Below are positions 20,268 to 30,100 of a stretch of DNA of 64,000 nt, piece after piece. The DNA lies in the NCBI GenBank assembly GCA_039105265.1, contig JAPFFF010000009.1:4774001-4838000 (forward strand). The letters are read 5' to 3'. Positions within the stretch are counted from its first letter, which is position 1. Every line of letters starts with the position of its first letter. Made by a program: the position numbers and the translations under genes. The DNA comes from Tritrichomonas musculus. Its lineage: Eukaryota > Parabasalia > Tritrichomonadida > Tritrichomonadidae. The notes below the pieces were generated by a model that was not told where the DNA came from, made no database searches, and saw only the letters and a list, made by a program, of their open reading frames with translations.

Positions 20268-23200
20268 TTGCATAAAAAAATGACACTTGAAAATTCATCT
20301 ACTGAAAAATTAATTGAATTATTAACTTTATTAAATGATAATGATATTTCCTTTGTTGAAAGTATAAAACAGGATTTCAAAAATGAAAAACTTTTACGTG
20401 ATTACTTAATTGAAACTAATATAGAAATATTATTTGATAATGGATATGATGGTGATAATAATTATGATTCTATGTATTGGTTCGCTAAAGGTTTAAATAT
20501 TCCATCACCACAACCATTACAACGATATATTGATACTGATGAATATAAGAATAGAGAACAAAAAAGAGCCGATGATGAACTATTCAAAAATATTAAAAAT
20601 AAATATAAGCAAATACCAGATAAATTATATGATTTCAAACGAAAACAATTAAAAACAAAATTTAAACAACAGCGCATTAAAGAAGTTAATGATTATAACA
20701 AATGGAAACGAAATAATGAAGAACAAGATCAAATAATAAAAGAAATAATGGAGAATTTAGAACGAACTCCTACAAATTGGGAAATCGATTTTGAACGATT
20801 AAATAATTATGGTAGGAAAAAAATATTTCCATTACTTCTAAATTTCTTTAATGAAAATATCTCAACATTACCAATTATTGAGAAATATAAATTACATTAT
20901 AAAGTTAATGGTCATTGGTATACAAAACAATTAAACCCTGAAAATTATAATAAACTAATGAATAATTTCACTGAAGAAAACTTTATATTCAATATTGACA
21001 AAAAACCGGCTGAATACTTTTATGAAAAAGGTGGTCAAGATTTACCTCCTTGGTCATTATTTTCAGCAATTGCATTTAGTAAATTTAATAAATATAAAGG
21101 TAATAATGATGTTGGTGGTTCATTCTTTCAATATCTCACAACTGATAAAGTACCAATAAAAATAATTGATTATCTTAAACGATTACAAATATTCGATTCA
21201 TTATTAAATGATAAAGGCATCCAAAGAGAAGAATTAAATGATTGCTGTTTTATATATGCACTTAAACAAACAGGAAGTTATGCAGATGATGAGTTAAATA
21301 AAATTCGTTTAAGAATTAATAACAGGTACTTATCACAATCATCAATTAATAAATTATGTGAAGAATTTAAGATTAAAATTAAGTTATCATATATTAATGA
21401 ATCTGCAAAATGCAAAAAGCAAACAGTTCGCTCACGTGAAAATAAAAATAGTAAATCATATATGGGATTTAAAGATGCTGAACCACAACATACTCATACA
21501 TTCAACATATTCGAGAATCATTATTTCATCGAAGAGAAAACACCATTTAGCAATTATTACATTAAAAATATTAATAAAAATCTAGCTGATGATAAATTTG
21601 ATAAAGAATATAACACTGACCATTGGAGAAAAGCACGTCAATATATAACATCATCAAATCTTGTAAGAGAACTATTCAAACAAGGATATTTTAAACCAAT
21701 TACTTTTGGACAATATAGAATATTAAATACAGTATTTTATAATGAAATTGAAACAGATATATCAAATATTAATTTAGAATATGACCCTGGAAGTTGCACA
21801 AAATTAATAGCACCGCCAAAAGTTAAAAATAACCCTAAAGCAGCCGACCCTACATATTGGTATGCAGATTTTGAAGCTGATGTTTCAGGGAATATTCACA
21901 AAGCTTTTATGTGTGTTCTTCAATCACAAAACGGTAAAATTAATAAAGAATTTCGAGGTGAAGATTGCAACAATCAATTATTAGAATATTTACCAGATGG
22001 AGCAGTTATATATTTTCATAATTTAGCATACGATATAAGAATGTTAGCACAATATGGCTTATATAATTCAATAATTAAAGGAACGAAAACAATGAAAGCT
22101 GATATAAAATATAAAGGTAAAACAATGAAAGATGATATAAAATATAAAGGTAAAACAATGAAAGATGATATAAAATATAAAGGCAAAACATTACATTTTA
22201 AAGATACATTACCTATATTATCATGCAAGTTATCACAGCTTCCTCAAATGTTCAACATCCCAAATATTCAAAAAGAAATATTCCCATATAAGTATTACAC
22301 GCTCGAAAGGCTTAAATCAAATATAGGCTCAAAGGACGGAGTCCCGAGAGCCATCGGCTCTATTAATGAAGCCGGATTATTAGAAGCTAAAATTTGGACA
22401 GCTGAAGATTATAAATTATTTAATTCAAACATTGATAAAATCCCTGGTTGTCGTATTGATGAAAACCATTTTGATATGTGGAAATATGCAAGCTTTTATT
22501 GCCAACAAGACGTTAATATATTACGTTTAGGATTTAATGAATTTAGAAATGGTTTTATAAAAGATTTTGACATTGACCCTTTTAATTATATATCAATATC
22601 ATCACTTGCTAATGAAGTATTTAATAAAAAAGTATTTTATCCAAATGGTAATCTTTATAAAATAGGTGGTCATGTTCGTAAATTCTGTTCTCATGCAGTT
22701 TATGGTGGTCGTTGTATGACAGCATATAATAAGAAATGGCATACAACAAAACCATTAAGTGATTTTGACGCTGTAAGTTTATATCCTTCAGCAATGGCTC
22801 GTTTATATACTGTTGAAGGAAAACCTCAAGTTATTAATGTTGACTCGTTAAGAGGCTCTACCGAAGGTAGCGAAAAAGTAAATGCAAAACGAGATGAATT
22901 TTTAAAATATTTTCAAGATAAAGGAGCTTACATTGTAGAAATTAAAATAACAAAAGTTAATAAGCATTATCCATTTCCACTTATTGTTAGAAAAGTAAAC
23001 GGCCTTAATCTTAATGACGATAATTTAGCAGAAGGTGAAACTTTAAATATGGTTGTTGATAATATCACTCTTGAAGACTTAATAGAATACCAACAAATAG
23101 AATTCGAAATATTACGTGGCTATGCCTGGTATGGCAAACGAGATTATACCATTCAAAAAGAGATTCGCAAAATATTTAATAAACGCTTAGAATATAAGAA

Positions 23201-24032
23201 GCAGAAAAATCCATTACAACAATTATATAAGCTTATCATGAATTCATGTTATGGTAAAACTATTGAAAGACCTGTTGATAAAGATTATAAATATTTTGAT
23301 AACGAAGAAGCATTAAATAAATATTGGATTAAAAATTATTATAAAATCGTTGAAGATATAGAAATAGCTGATTCAAATATTCATGCCGTAAAAACTTTAA
23401 AACCAATTGATAAACATTTTAACTTTTCATTATTGGGTATCCAAGTCTTAGCAATGTCAAAACGTATTATGAATGAGGTAATGGTTTTAGCTTATAATAT
23501 CGGTTGTCATATTTACTATCAAGATACCGATAGTATGCATATTGAAGTTGAAGATTTACCTAAATTAGTTAAAGCATTTAGAGAAAAATATAATCGTGAA
23601 TTAATCGGTACTGATTTAGGTCAATTTCACAGTGATTTCCCAACAATTAATAATCACGACGAAATACCAATTTCTATTGAATCATATTTCTTAATGAAGA
23701 AAATGTACATCGATAAATTACAGGATTCAACAGGACAAACCGACTATATGATACGAGGTAAAGGTTTAACACAAGCATCAATAAAATATGCAGCTGATAG
23801 ATGGTATCATGCGAATTATATGGAACTATACCGTTCAATATATGAAGGAAAAAGTCAAACCTTCGACCTTACCCAAGGTCAGCCATGCTTTGCGATGAAT
23901 AAAAATATGACTGTCTCAACAGTTAAATCATTCTCACGAACTATTAAAACAACATACGAAGAAGGAAAACGTAGTGAGTATTTCGCTTATGCGCTTCGTC
24001 TTGTCGACTCGGGCGTAGCCTTCAGCAAATGA
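20268..24032 (+). CDS. Protein-primed family B DNA polymerase
   Basis: 1254 residues with all exonuclease and polymerase motifs. Proofreading: ExoI YADFEAD (Asp534, Glu536), ExoII HNLAYD (Asn585, Asp589), ExoIII YCQQD (Tyr744, Asp748). Polymerisation: motif A DFDAVSLYPS (Asp834), motif B KLIMNSCYGK (988-997), motif C YYQDTDS (Asp1086, Asp1088). This is the Maverick/adenovirus-type enzyme that starts synthesis from a terminal protein at the element's ends. The long N-terminal region (1-520), present in part in the relic at 7560, may supply the terminal protein or further domains; that is inference. Between ExoII and ExoIII lie three 11-residue repeats (KTMKxDIKYKG) from a 33-bp tandem repeat. 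It ends convergently with the integrase, 8 bp away, its stop codon lying in a 7-bp-stem hairpin. Confidence 0.95.
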   Translation: MHKKMTLENSSTEKLIELLTLLNDNDISFVESIKQDFKNEKLLRDYLIETNIEILFDNGYDGDNNYDSMYWFAKGLNIPSPQPLQRYIDTDEYKNREQKRADDELFKNIKNKYKQIPDKLYDFKRKQLKTKFKQQRIKEVNDYNKWKRNNEEQDQIIKEIMENLERTPTNWEIDFERLNNYGRKKIFPLLLNFFNENISTLPIIEKYKLHYKVNGHWYTKQLNPENYNKLMNNFTEENFIFNIDKKPAEYFYEKGGQDLPPWSLFSAIAFSKFNKYKGNNDVGGSFFQYLTTDKVPIKIIDYLKRLQIFDSLLNDKGIQREELNDCCFIYALKQTGSYADDELNKIRLRINNRYLSQSSINKLCEEFKIKIKLSYINESAKCKKQTVRSRENKNSKSYMGFKDAEPQHTHTFNIFENHYFIEEKTPFSNYYIKNINKNLADDKFDKEYNTDHWRKARQYITSSNLVRELFKQGYFKPITFGQYRILNTVFYNEIETDISNINLEYDPGSCTKLIAPPKVKNNPKAADPTYWYADFEADVSGNIHKAFMCVLQSQNGKINKEFRGEDCNNQLLEYLPDGAVIYFHNLAYDIRMLAQYGLYNSIIKGTKTMKADIKYKGKTMKDDIKYKGKTMKDDIKYKGKTLHFKDTLPILSCKLSQLPQMFNIPNIQKEIFPYKYYTLERLKSNIGSKDGVPRAIGSINEAGLLEAKIWTAEDYKLFNSNIDKIPGCRIDENHFDMWKYASFYCQQDVNILRLGFNEFRNGFIKDFDIDPFNYISISSLANEVFNKKVFYPNGNLYKIGGHVRKFCSHAVYGGRCMTAYNKKWHTTKPLSDFDAVSLYPSAMARLYTVEGKPQVINVDSLRGSTEGSEKVNAKRDEFLKYFQDKGAYIVEIKITKVNKHYPFPLIVRKVNGLNLNDDNLAEGETLNMVVDNITLEDLIEYQQIEFEILRGYAWYGKRDYTIQKEIRKIFNKRLEYKKQKNPLQQLYKLIMNSCYGKTIERPVDKDYKYFDNEEALNKYWIKNYYKIVEDIEIADSNIHAVKTLKPIDKHFNFSLLGIQVLAMSKRIMNEVMVLAYNIGCHIYYQDTDSMHIEVEDLPKLVKAFREKYNRELIGTDLGQFHSDFPTINNHDEIPISIESYFLMKKMYIDKLQDSTGQTDYMIRGKGLTQASIKYAADRWYHANYMELYRSIYEGKSQTFDLTQGQPCFAMNKNMTVSTVKSFSRTIKTTYEEGKRSEYFAYALRLVDSGVAFSK
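22086..22184 (+). repeat. 33-bp tandem repeat inside the polymerase gene
   Basis: Three head-to-tail 33-bp copies (starts 22086, 22119, 22152) that preserve the frame and encode KTMK[AD]DIKYKG. The copies differ at very few positions, so the expansion is recent. Confidence 0.9.
22334..22361. repeat. Two mini-hairpins in the polymerase gene
   Basis: GGAC-GGA-GTCC (22334-22344) and AGAGCC-ATC-GGCTCT (22347-22361), translated as SKDGVPRAIGS. Another, CTACC-GAA-GGTAG, is at 22858-22870. Confidence 0.75.
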
Positions 24033-24040
24033 AATTTGCT
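24024..24040. terminator. Hairpin at the convergent ends of polymerase and integrase
   Basis: AGCAAAT-GAA-ATTTGCT has a perfect 7-bp stem and 3-nt loop, overlaps the polymerase stop codon (24030-24032) and reaches to the base before the integrase's last codon. It resembles the other mini-hairpins; a role in 3'-end formation of either gene is a guess. Confidence 0.5.
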
Positions 24041-25738
24041 TTATATAAAATCTAATTTATAACGAGGAATTAATTGAGTTTTATTTTTACCATTAACATT
24101 TCCTTCAACTTCATATAAACCATTCTTAAAACCATTAACTTTAAAACTGCCTGGTTGAATAATTGCACGACGTTTATTCATAGTGTCTTTTTCATTATAA
24201 ACTTTAACATTCGTACCAACTTTAATTTTAAATCCTGGTTTGTTCATTATATTATAATTTTCCTGATTTATTTTTCTCACAATATATTCTTCTAAATCAG
24301 GATCATCATTAACCATTTTCGGCGAAACACTAAAGCCTGCCCATTTACTCAATCCTTTATGTGGTGAGTAATTATATTGTTTAACGATATCATTCATTAT
24401 ATTCGGTGTTATTATACCAATTTTCATATTATAAGCAATATCTCTAATAGTTCTAATCACTCTATCAATAATTCCTAATGAGCCATGTAATGGGTCAGTT
24501 TTTACAGCTTTTCGTTCTTTTTGCATAAACTCAGGATATACACCCATAACTTGACGAGGAACTGGTTTAAAGTCAATTCCTTTTGAATTATAATATGCTT
24601 CCTTAGCTTCCTTAGAATTAAAAGCTAATTCACCATCACCTATTAAATGTTTTACATTCATACCTTTATTAATCATTCTATCTAAAGCTCTTAAATACGT
24701 AATTGTTGATTTAGTTGCTTTTATGGAAAACTCATTTGGTTCAATTATATCATTCATTAATTCAACATATAAATATTTAGTATTTACATTGATAGCTACT
24801 AAATAACTTAATTTATCGCAAAACATTAAATCAATAATCCATGTATTCCTTGAAGCGCATTTATGAAGTTGATAACGTTTAATATTCGATTTCAAATTAA
24901 ACGATGCTTTAACAGTATTATCGACGATTTGCTTTTTAGGAAACAATCCTTTTAAAACTTCAATTTTATCAGGACTTTTATAACCAATTAATCCAGTATC
25001 TTTTGTTTCTGTATATTGTATTGTTGTACCAGGCTGTTTAAAATACAAATTCTTATAATTTTCATAACATTCTTTTAATGATTTCCTACCTCTATTCCAT
25101 CCACGAATCAATCGTTCAAAATCTTCATAAGTTAATAAATCATTGTTCATATGTTCTATAACGTATTTTTTCAATTTATTATTGAATGTTTCTCTCTGTA
25201 CTTCGCTTGCGCTCGGGAACAAAGTTCCTTCATCTTTAACAATAATTTTTTCGGTATGCTGTTCTTCCCATTCTTTAGAATATTTAGCGTAAATATCCTC
25301 AATATCTTTATCCTTTAATCCTTTAAATGATGCTAGTTTTCGTACTTGGTCAAGTGATAATTTACGTTTGTTTTTAAATACCTTTTCCATCAATTCTTTT
25401 TTAGCATTTTTTATTACAGTTCTATAACTAGTTATTCGTTCAACTTCAATATCAAGATCATCATAAGGTTCAGTAAAATCATCATCATCATTATAATAAC
25501 CATATTGTTTATAAAGCTGTTTTCGATTTTTCACTATATTAATAATTTCTTTATTGTGAATTGCATAAAAATTATTTACATCATTGGGCTTTACATCAAT
25601 TTCTAAATAACTTCTGCAATAATCATTTATATTTTTCTTCGCTCGTTTTTCAAAATCAGCAATATTATAAAAGTCTCTTATCCTACATGCTGTATATAAA
25701 ATAATATCATTAGCATTATTATATAATTCATATGCCAT
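24041..25738 (-). CDS. Maverick-type DDE (retroviral-like) integrase
   Basis: 565 residues. The N-terminal 280 are helical and charged. The catalytic core (about 296-435) has TWIIDLMF (Asp303), HLIGDGELAF (Asp368) and HGSLGIIDRVIRTIRD (Asp425). Spacing and the RxxRT context fit the rve fold, with the third acidic residue as Asp rather than the usual Glu. The C-terminal ~65 residues (KIKVGTNVKVYNEKD onward) form a small beta-rich module like the SH3/chromo-type C-terminal domains of integrases, probably for DNA binding. It would insert the element's ends, matching the long TIRs and short target duplication. It converges with the polymerase gene and is divergent from a 76-aa gene. A GC-rich hairpin (25216-25228) lies in its coding sequence. 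Confidence 0.9.
   Translation of the reverse strand: MAYELYNNANDIILYTACRIRDFYNIADFEKRAKKNINDYCRSYLEIDVKPNDVNNFYAIHNKEIINIVKNRKQLYKQYGYYNDDDDFTEPYDDLDIEVERITSYRTVIKNAKKELMEKVFKNKRKLSLDQVRKLASFKGLKDKDIEDIYAKYSKEWEEQHTEKIIVKDEGTLFPSASEVQRETFNNKLKKYVIEHMNNDLLTYEDFERLIRGWNRGRKSLKECYENYKNLYFKQPGTTIQYTETKDTGLIGYKSPDKIEVLKGLFPKKQIVDNTVKASFNLKSNIKRYQLHKCASRNTWIIDLMFCDKLSYLVAINVNTKYLYVELMNDIIEPNEFSIKATKSTITYLRALDRMINKGMNVKHLIGDGELAFNSKEAKEAYYNSKGIDFKPVPRQVMGVYPEFMQKERKAVKTDPLHGSLGIIDRVIRTIRDIAYNMKIGIITPNIMNDIVKQYNYSPHKGLSKWAGFSVSPKMVNDDPDLEEYIVRKINQENYNIMNKPGFKIKVGTNVKVYNEKDTMNKRRAIIQPGSFKVNGFKNGLYEVEGNVNGKNKTQLIPRYKLDFI
25216..25228. repeat. Mini-hairpin in the integrase gene
   Basis: GGAAC-AAA-GTTCC within the GC-rich segment 25200-25230 (CTTCGCTTGCGCTCGGGAAC). 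The phrase CGCTTGCGCTC also occurs at 26083-26093 and, inverted, near 27471-27482. Confidence 0.75.
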
Positions 25739-25828
25739 TTTTTAGATTTTAAATAATAAATTAATGAATTTAAAAAATTTCTTTCAAATAAATTTTTATT
25801 CAAATAAATTTTTTATTCACATAAAAAT

Positions 25829-26059
25829 ATGACACAAACTCTAAAACCATTAAGACAACCACACGAAAGAAAAACATTTGCAACTCCAACTTTGAGACTA
25901 ATTAATTCAAGATTACAATATTACAGACGTATTTTAAACCAACCTGAACCAAACACTGATAAAGCTAAAAATAAACGACAGAAACTTAAAAATAAATATG
26001 ATAGAGATATTAAAATTAGAAATCTATTAAATAAAGCTGTTAAGAATCTGTATATTTAA
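25829..26059 (+). CDS. Small basic protein, 76 aa, unknown
   Basis: A complete frame with the leader CACATAAAAAT before ATG, similar to other genes of the element. Lys/Arg-rich and helical (RLQYYRRILNQ, KNKRQKLKNKYDRDIKIR); the charge suggests nucleic-acid or capsid-interior binding, which is inference only. It is divergent from the integrase (90 bp) and convergent with the next gene. Confidence 0.5.
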   Translation: MTQTLKPLRQPHERKTFATPTLRLINSRLQYYRRILNQPEPNTDKAKNKRQKLKNKYDRDIKIRNLLNKAVKNLYI

Positions 26060-26068
26060 TATACCCGA

Positions 26069-26145
26069 GAAACGTTAAGTTTCGCTTGCGCTCAAAGGCA
26101 AAGCCTTTTCCGGGCTATTAAAATAGCCAAGAAATCTACGATTTC
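26069..26145. repeat. Hairpin cluster between convergent genes
   Basis: At least four tiny hairpins in a row: GAAAC-GTTAA-GTTTC, AAAGGC-AAA-GCCTTT (26094-26108), GGCTATT-AA-AATAGCC (26113-26128) and GAAATC-TAC-GATTTC (26131-26145). The last two recur at 27072-27104. GC-rich against an AT-rich background. Their position between two 3' ends would suit an RNA 3'-end function, but the same kind of unit also occurs inside genes. Confidence 0.8.
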
Positions 26146-26360
26146 CGGGGTTCATAGAACCCATCACTTCCAAAATACTTTAATGCAGGATTATTTGAAT
26201 TGTCAAATTTTGGTAATATTTTTGCGACATTACCAACAACTGGTAATTTTTCCATAATTGATTTAGTTTTATTCCAACCGAATTTAAAACCTTCTGCAAA
26301 ATCCTTTGCTGCAGATTTAATATTATTACCCAATTTTTTAAGCCAACTACCAAATGCCAT
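26136..26360 (-). CDS. Small MAFGSW-type protein, 74 aa (minor capsid candidate)
   Basis: Begins MAFGSWLKKLGNNIKSAAKD, an amphipathic basic helix with an aromatic/Gly head. The gene at 33798-34079 begins almost identically (MAFGSWFKNIISGAKNVIG), so the element has two proteins with the same N-terminal module and different bodies. Such amphipathic N-termini occur in membrane-active minor capsid proteins of adenovirus- and Polinton-type virions; that role is inferred. Its 3' end overlaps the last hairpin of the cluster at 26069-26145. Confidence 0.55.
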   Translation of the reverse strand: MAFGSWLKKLGNNIKSAAKDFAEGFKFGWNKTKSIMEKLPVVGNVAKILPKFDNSNNPALKYFGSDGFYEPRKS

Positions 26361-26407
26361 TTTTAATATATAAAACTAATATTTAATGTTTTTTTAAATA
26401 ATAAAAT

Positions 26408-27049
26408 ATGTGTGCACTACGACAAGCAAGAATTCTTAGCAGTGAAACAGATAACACCATTAAGCAAGAACAAAACACTAATGTTAATATCAAAATAACA
26501 CCTCCTAATAAAAATCGTAATGAATCTGCTCCGCCTTTTTATCCAAATGTACCACCACTAAACCCAAACGTAAATTTTACTCAAGCGAACCAACCAGCGG
26601 ATACCTCACAGGTTGGTCAAACTTTAGGTACACAGATGACAATGAACAATGGGACATTTCAATATCAGCCTCCAATAAACAATCTTTCCCAAGACAGAGG
26701 AATCGCAGATTTAACAAATGAAATTGATGAACTTGATAAGAAAAATAAATTCTTAGAAATGTTAGTAGCAATGTATGAATCAAACCCATTAAAAATAAAT
26801 TCATATGTGGTATGTGAAAGCAAATTATTAATGAATATGATTAAACTATTAACTGATTGCGAGAAAGTCGATCTAGTTTTAGATGATAATATAACATGTG
26901 GCGGTTGTACTGCAAAATCAAGTAAAATTATTTACGTTTCAAAAATATTAGTTTCAAAAGATGGTCAAACCGAAGAATTTAAATACAAATATAACAGAAT
27001 TTACACCGAATTTATAAAATATGGTATTAGTTTAAAAATGACCTATTAG
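26408..27049 (+). CDS. 213-aa protein with disordered N-terminus, unknown
   Basis: Residues 1-95 are Asn/Pro/Gln-rich and probably disordered (PPFYPNVPPLNPNVNF). Residues 97-125 can form a short coiled coil (IDELDKKNKFLEMLVAMYES). The C-terminal ~90 residues look like a compact mixed fold with several Cys (CESKLLM, CGGCTAKSS). No known family recognised. It is divergent from the 74-aa gene and convergent with the fibre-like gene, with a hairpin cluster between. Confidence 0.55.
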   Translation: MCALRQARILSSETDNTIKQEQNTNVNIKITPPNKNRNESAPPFYPNVPPLNPNVNFTQANQPADTSQVGQTLGTQMTMNNGTFQYQPPINNLSQDRGIADLTNEIDELDKKNKFLEMLVAMYESNPLKINSYVVCESKLLMNMIKLLTDCEKVDLVLDDNITCGGCTAKSSKIIYVSKILVSKDGQTEEFKYKYNRIYTEFIKYGISLKMTY

Positions 27050-27050
27050 G

Positions 27051-27104
27051 TCCGGGAACTTTTAGTTCCTTGGCTATTTTAATAGCCCGGAAATCTACGA
27101 TTTC
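27051..27104. repeat. Hairpin cluster between convergent genes
   Basis: GGAACT-TTT-AGTTCC (27055-27069), GGCTATT-TT-AATAGCC (27072-27087) and GAAATC-TAC-GATTTC (27090-27104). The last two are the same units as at 26113-26145, which sits in the same kind of gap between two 3' ends. Confidence 0.8.
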
Positions 27105-27123
27105 TTGGTTTATTAGATCAATT

Positions 27124-30100
27124 TCAGCTTTTGAACACAGCTAACATTGTATCATTTATTTTTGCAGTAATAATTCCAACCGTCATACGTCTAATTTTGG
27201 ATGTTATAGCAGTTTGTCCTGAAAGTATTTTTAATTTATTATCTTCATTATCAATAAATACTTCATCACCGATATTATATCCTGTTGTATCATCAACTCT
27301 AACCATATAGTCCCCTCCACTTGCGAATGTAATACAGTTATTTTTAGAATCAATTTTAACACATATACCTATATACTCATTCCATTTACCAGTTGTTTTA
27401 ACTGAAGATATACAATCAGTAGTGTCTGCTTCTGTTGAAGGCACGAAGTGCCCGGAAAGCCCTTCGGGCATGAGCGCAAGCGAACTTTCAGTCCTTGGCG
27501 CGTAGCGATAAACCTTACCTGTTAAATATACAGGAGTTCCAATTATAAAGTCTTCGATTTTGTTTAATGATAATTCTATTGGGCAATAATGAGTTATAGT
27601 TGTGTTTGGTTGCTCCTTTAAATTCGTTATCTTTGTATCTAAAGTTTGAAATAGTTTTAAAGAAATATTAGTAGATGTACAATTATTTAAAGTTTGCATT
27701 ACTATTTTATCCATTGCATCAATATTTCCTTCATCATCAATTATTATATCTTTAATTAAATTGTCATTATGAATATATTCACTTAATGCTGTTGTTAATG
27801 TTTCGTTATTAACCAAATCATCAGGAATTGATGGAATTGATTCTGCTAATTCTTCTTTCACTTGCTCGATAGCAAGGGCCAACTCTTCTTTCAAAGAATA
27901 GCTACTTAATAGAGTATTTACTTCTTCTTTTGAAGAATAATAGTTTAAATCACTACCATATAAAACGTTTTCTGTAAATGATGTTCTTTCAGGATCAACA
28001 TTAAAGACTTCACGTCCTGCTTCGGCAACTGTTGGAGTCCATTGAAATATACCTTCTTTATAATTATAATATCCATATTGTGTTTGACGTCCACCAATTG
28101 AACCACTAACTCCTAAGAATGTTATTTTCTTACTTGGACCAGTTCGTTTAACAATTTTGTTATTCTCAACGATGAATACACCAGTGTATGAATCATCAAC
28201 ACCTTCAGCATTTACCCATTTAAAAGTGATCGTTGCGGTAAAGTTTGGTGAAGGTTTCGTTAACTTGAAGTAGAAATAAATCTTAACGTTAATACTATCA
28301 GGAATCTCTTTAGTTAATTCATAATTCATTAATTGAGTCTTTAATGCATAATTATTTAGTGAATTCGTTAATGTTTCATTATTAACTAAATCATCAGGTA
28401 TATTTGGCAATTCTGTTTTCAATGCATAAGCATCTAATATATTTGTTAATTGATTGTTATTTTTAAAGTTTGCGTTTAAATATGTGTACGACGGGTAATT
28501 ATCCTGAACATATTGAACCGATGCATAATTATTTAATGTTTCACTTAATTTATTTGTGAATGATTCGTTCAAATGAACTTTATGATTTTCAATTAATTTA
28601 ACAGTTGCAGCTGATGATAAAATATGATTATCTTTAAGTTCTGCACCTAATCCTAATTCTGTGTTTGTTCTTTTTGGTATTCTTTTAACTTCAACCTTAA
28701 TTGGTTTATAATTACTGTCTATAATCAAATATGGACTATTATATATAATTAAACAATCAATAGAGCTTTGGTCTGTTGAAATGTTCGGCCCTGTAAGGGA
28801 CGTTTCCGTTATTGTTAAATCTTCGTTAACTGTATAAGTATTTATTTTTACTACTTCACCTAGATCATCAATCGCAAATGAGACTTCAATATGATAATCA
28901 TATTTAAGAGAGGTGCATAAATACTTATATCGATTAAGGTTTTCAGTTAATAGTGGCTCTTCATTAGCTAAATCTAATTCTTCTACTTTAACTTCGGCTA
29001 ATACAGTAGAAGATCTATCACATGCAACTATTACAGCATCTTCTATTAATTCTTCATCTGCAGCGAATGACATTCCAATTAAACTTGATATTCCATTTTT
29101 AGCAATTGATAATATCTTTGTTGGACCACCCATAAAATTAACAACAGAACCTCCAATACATATAACATTTTTAACGATATCAAACCAATTTTGTTTATTT
29201 TTGACTTCCTCTAATTGTTGTTGTAGTTGAACATAATAATTTTGTAATTGTGATATTTGATTAACTGCTATATCTACAGTATTACCTAATGAATTTAAAA
29301 CGAATACATGCGATTCTATATTTTCACCAATAACTACTCCGCTTGTTTGAATGTTATAATTTGTAAATAATGTTGTACATGCTTCAGGTCGTGGTGATAC
29401 GGTATAAAAACCTGTTGATGCTAAAAATTCAAAAGTATTTGTTCCTTCTTCATATTTGGTATCAGCAATTTTAAATATTAATTCTTTATTAGTGCGCATA
29501 TATAATTTTAAACCATATGGTGGATTGCCTACTTCAAGTTTTCCGTTATAATGATATGGCAAGTACTCATAACAATTATTGGTATTAACTTTATAACATG
29601 ATTCAGCTTCATATGATGAATATTCAAATCCAAATTCTGTTTGATATTCTATTCCATTTATCATTAATGAACATGTGAAATTACAGCTTTTCTTTTGAGT
29701 ACATTTTAGATATACAGCCCAATATCCATTTACATTATCAACATATTTATCAATTTCACAATCGACAAACTTTAATAATCCTTTTTCATTAATAAATTTA
29801 AATGGGTTCTCGTTTGAGTAATAACTAATCCATGCTCTTAATATTGCTTTATTAGTTTCATTTTGCTTAATAAGTAATGGCTGCGTTTGATGTTTAAAGA
29901 ATTTAGTTTCTCCTTTAATTGAAGCTGATATTGGTATATGAAAAGATACATTATTACCAACCCATTCATTACCTTTTTTAGTCATTTTGTAATCAGTGCC
30001 AAATGCTTCATCATGAAATTCGAAAGCTTGACCATCAATTAAAGCTTCAAATTCTGGTGTTCCAGGAATATATCCATAATCAGCATAATAATATTCATTG

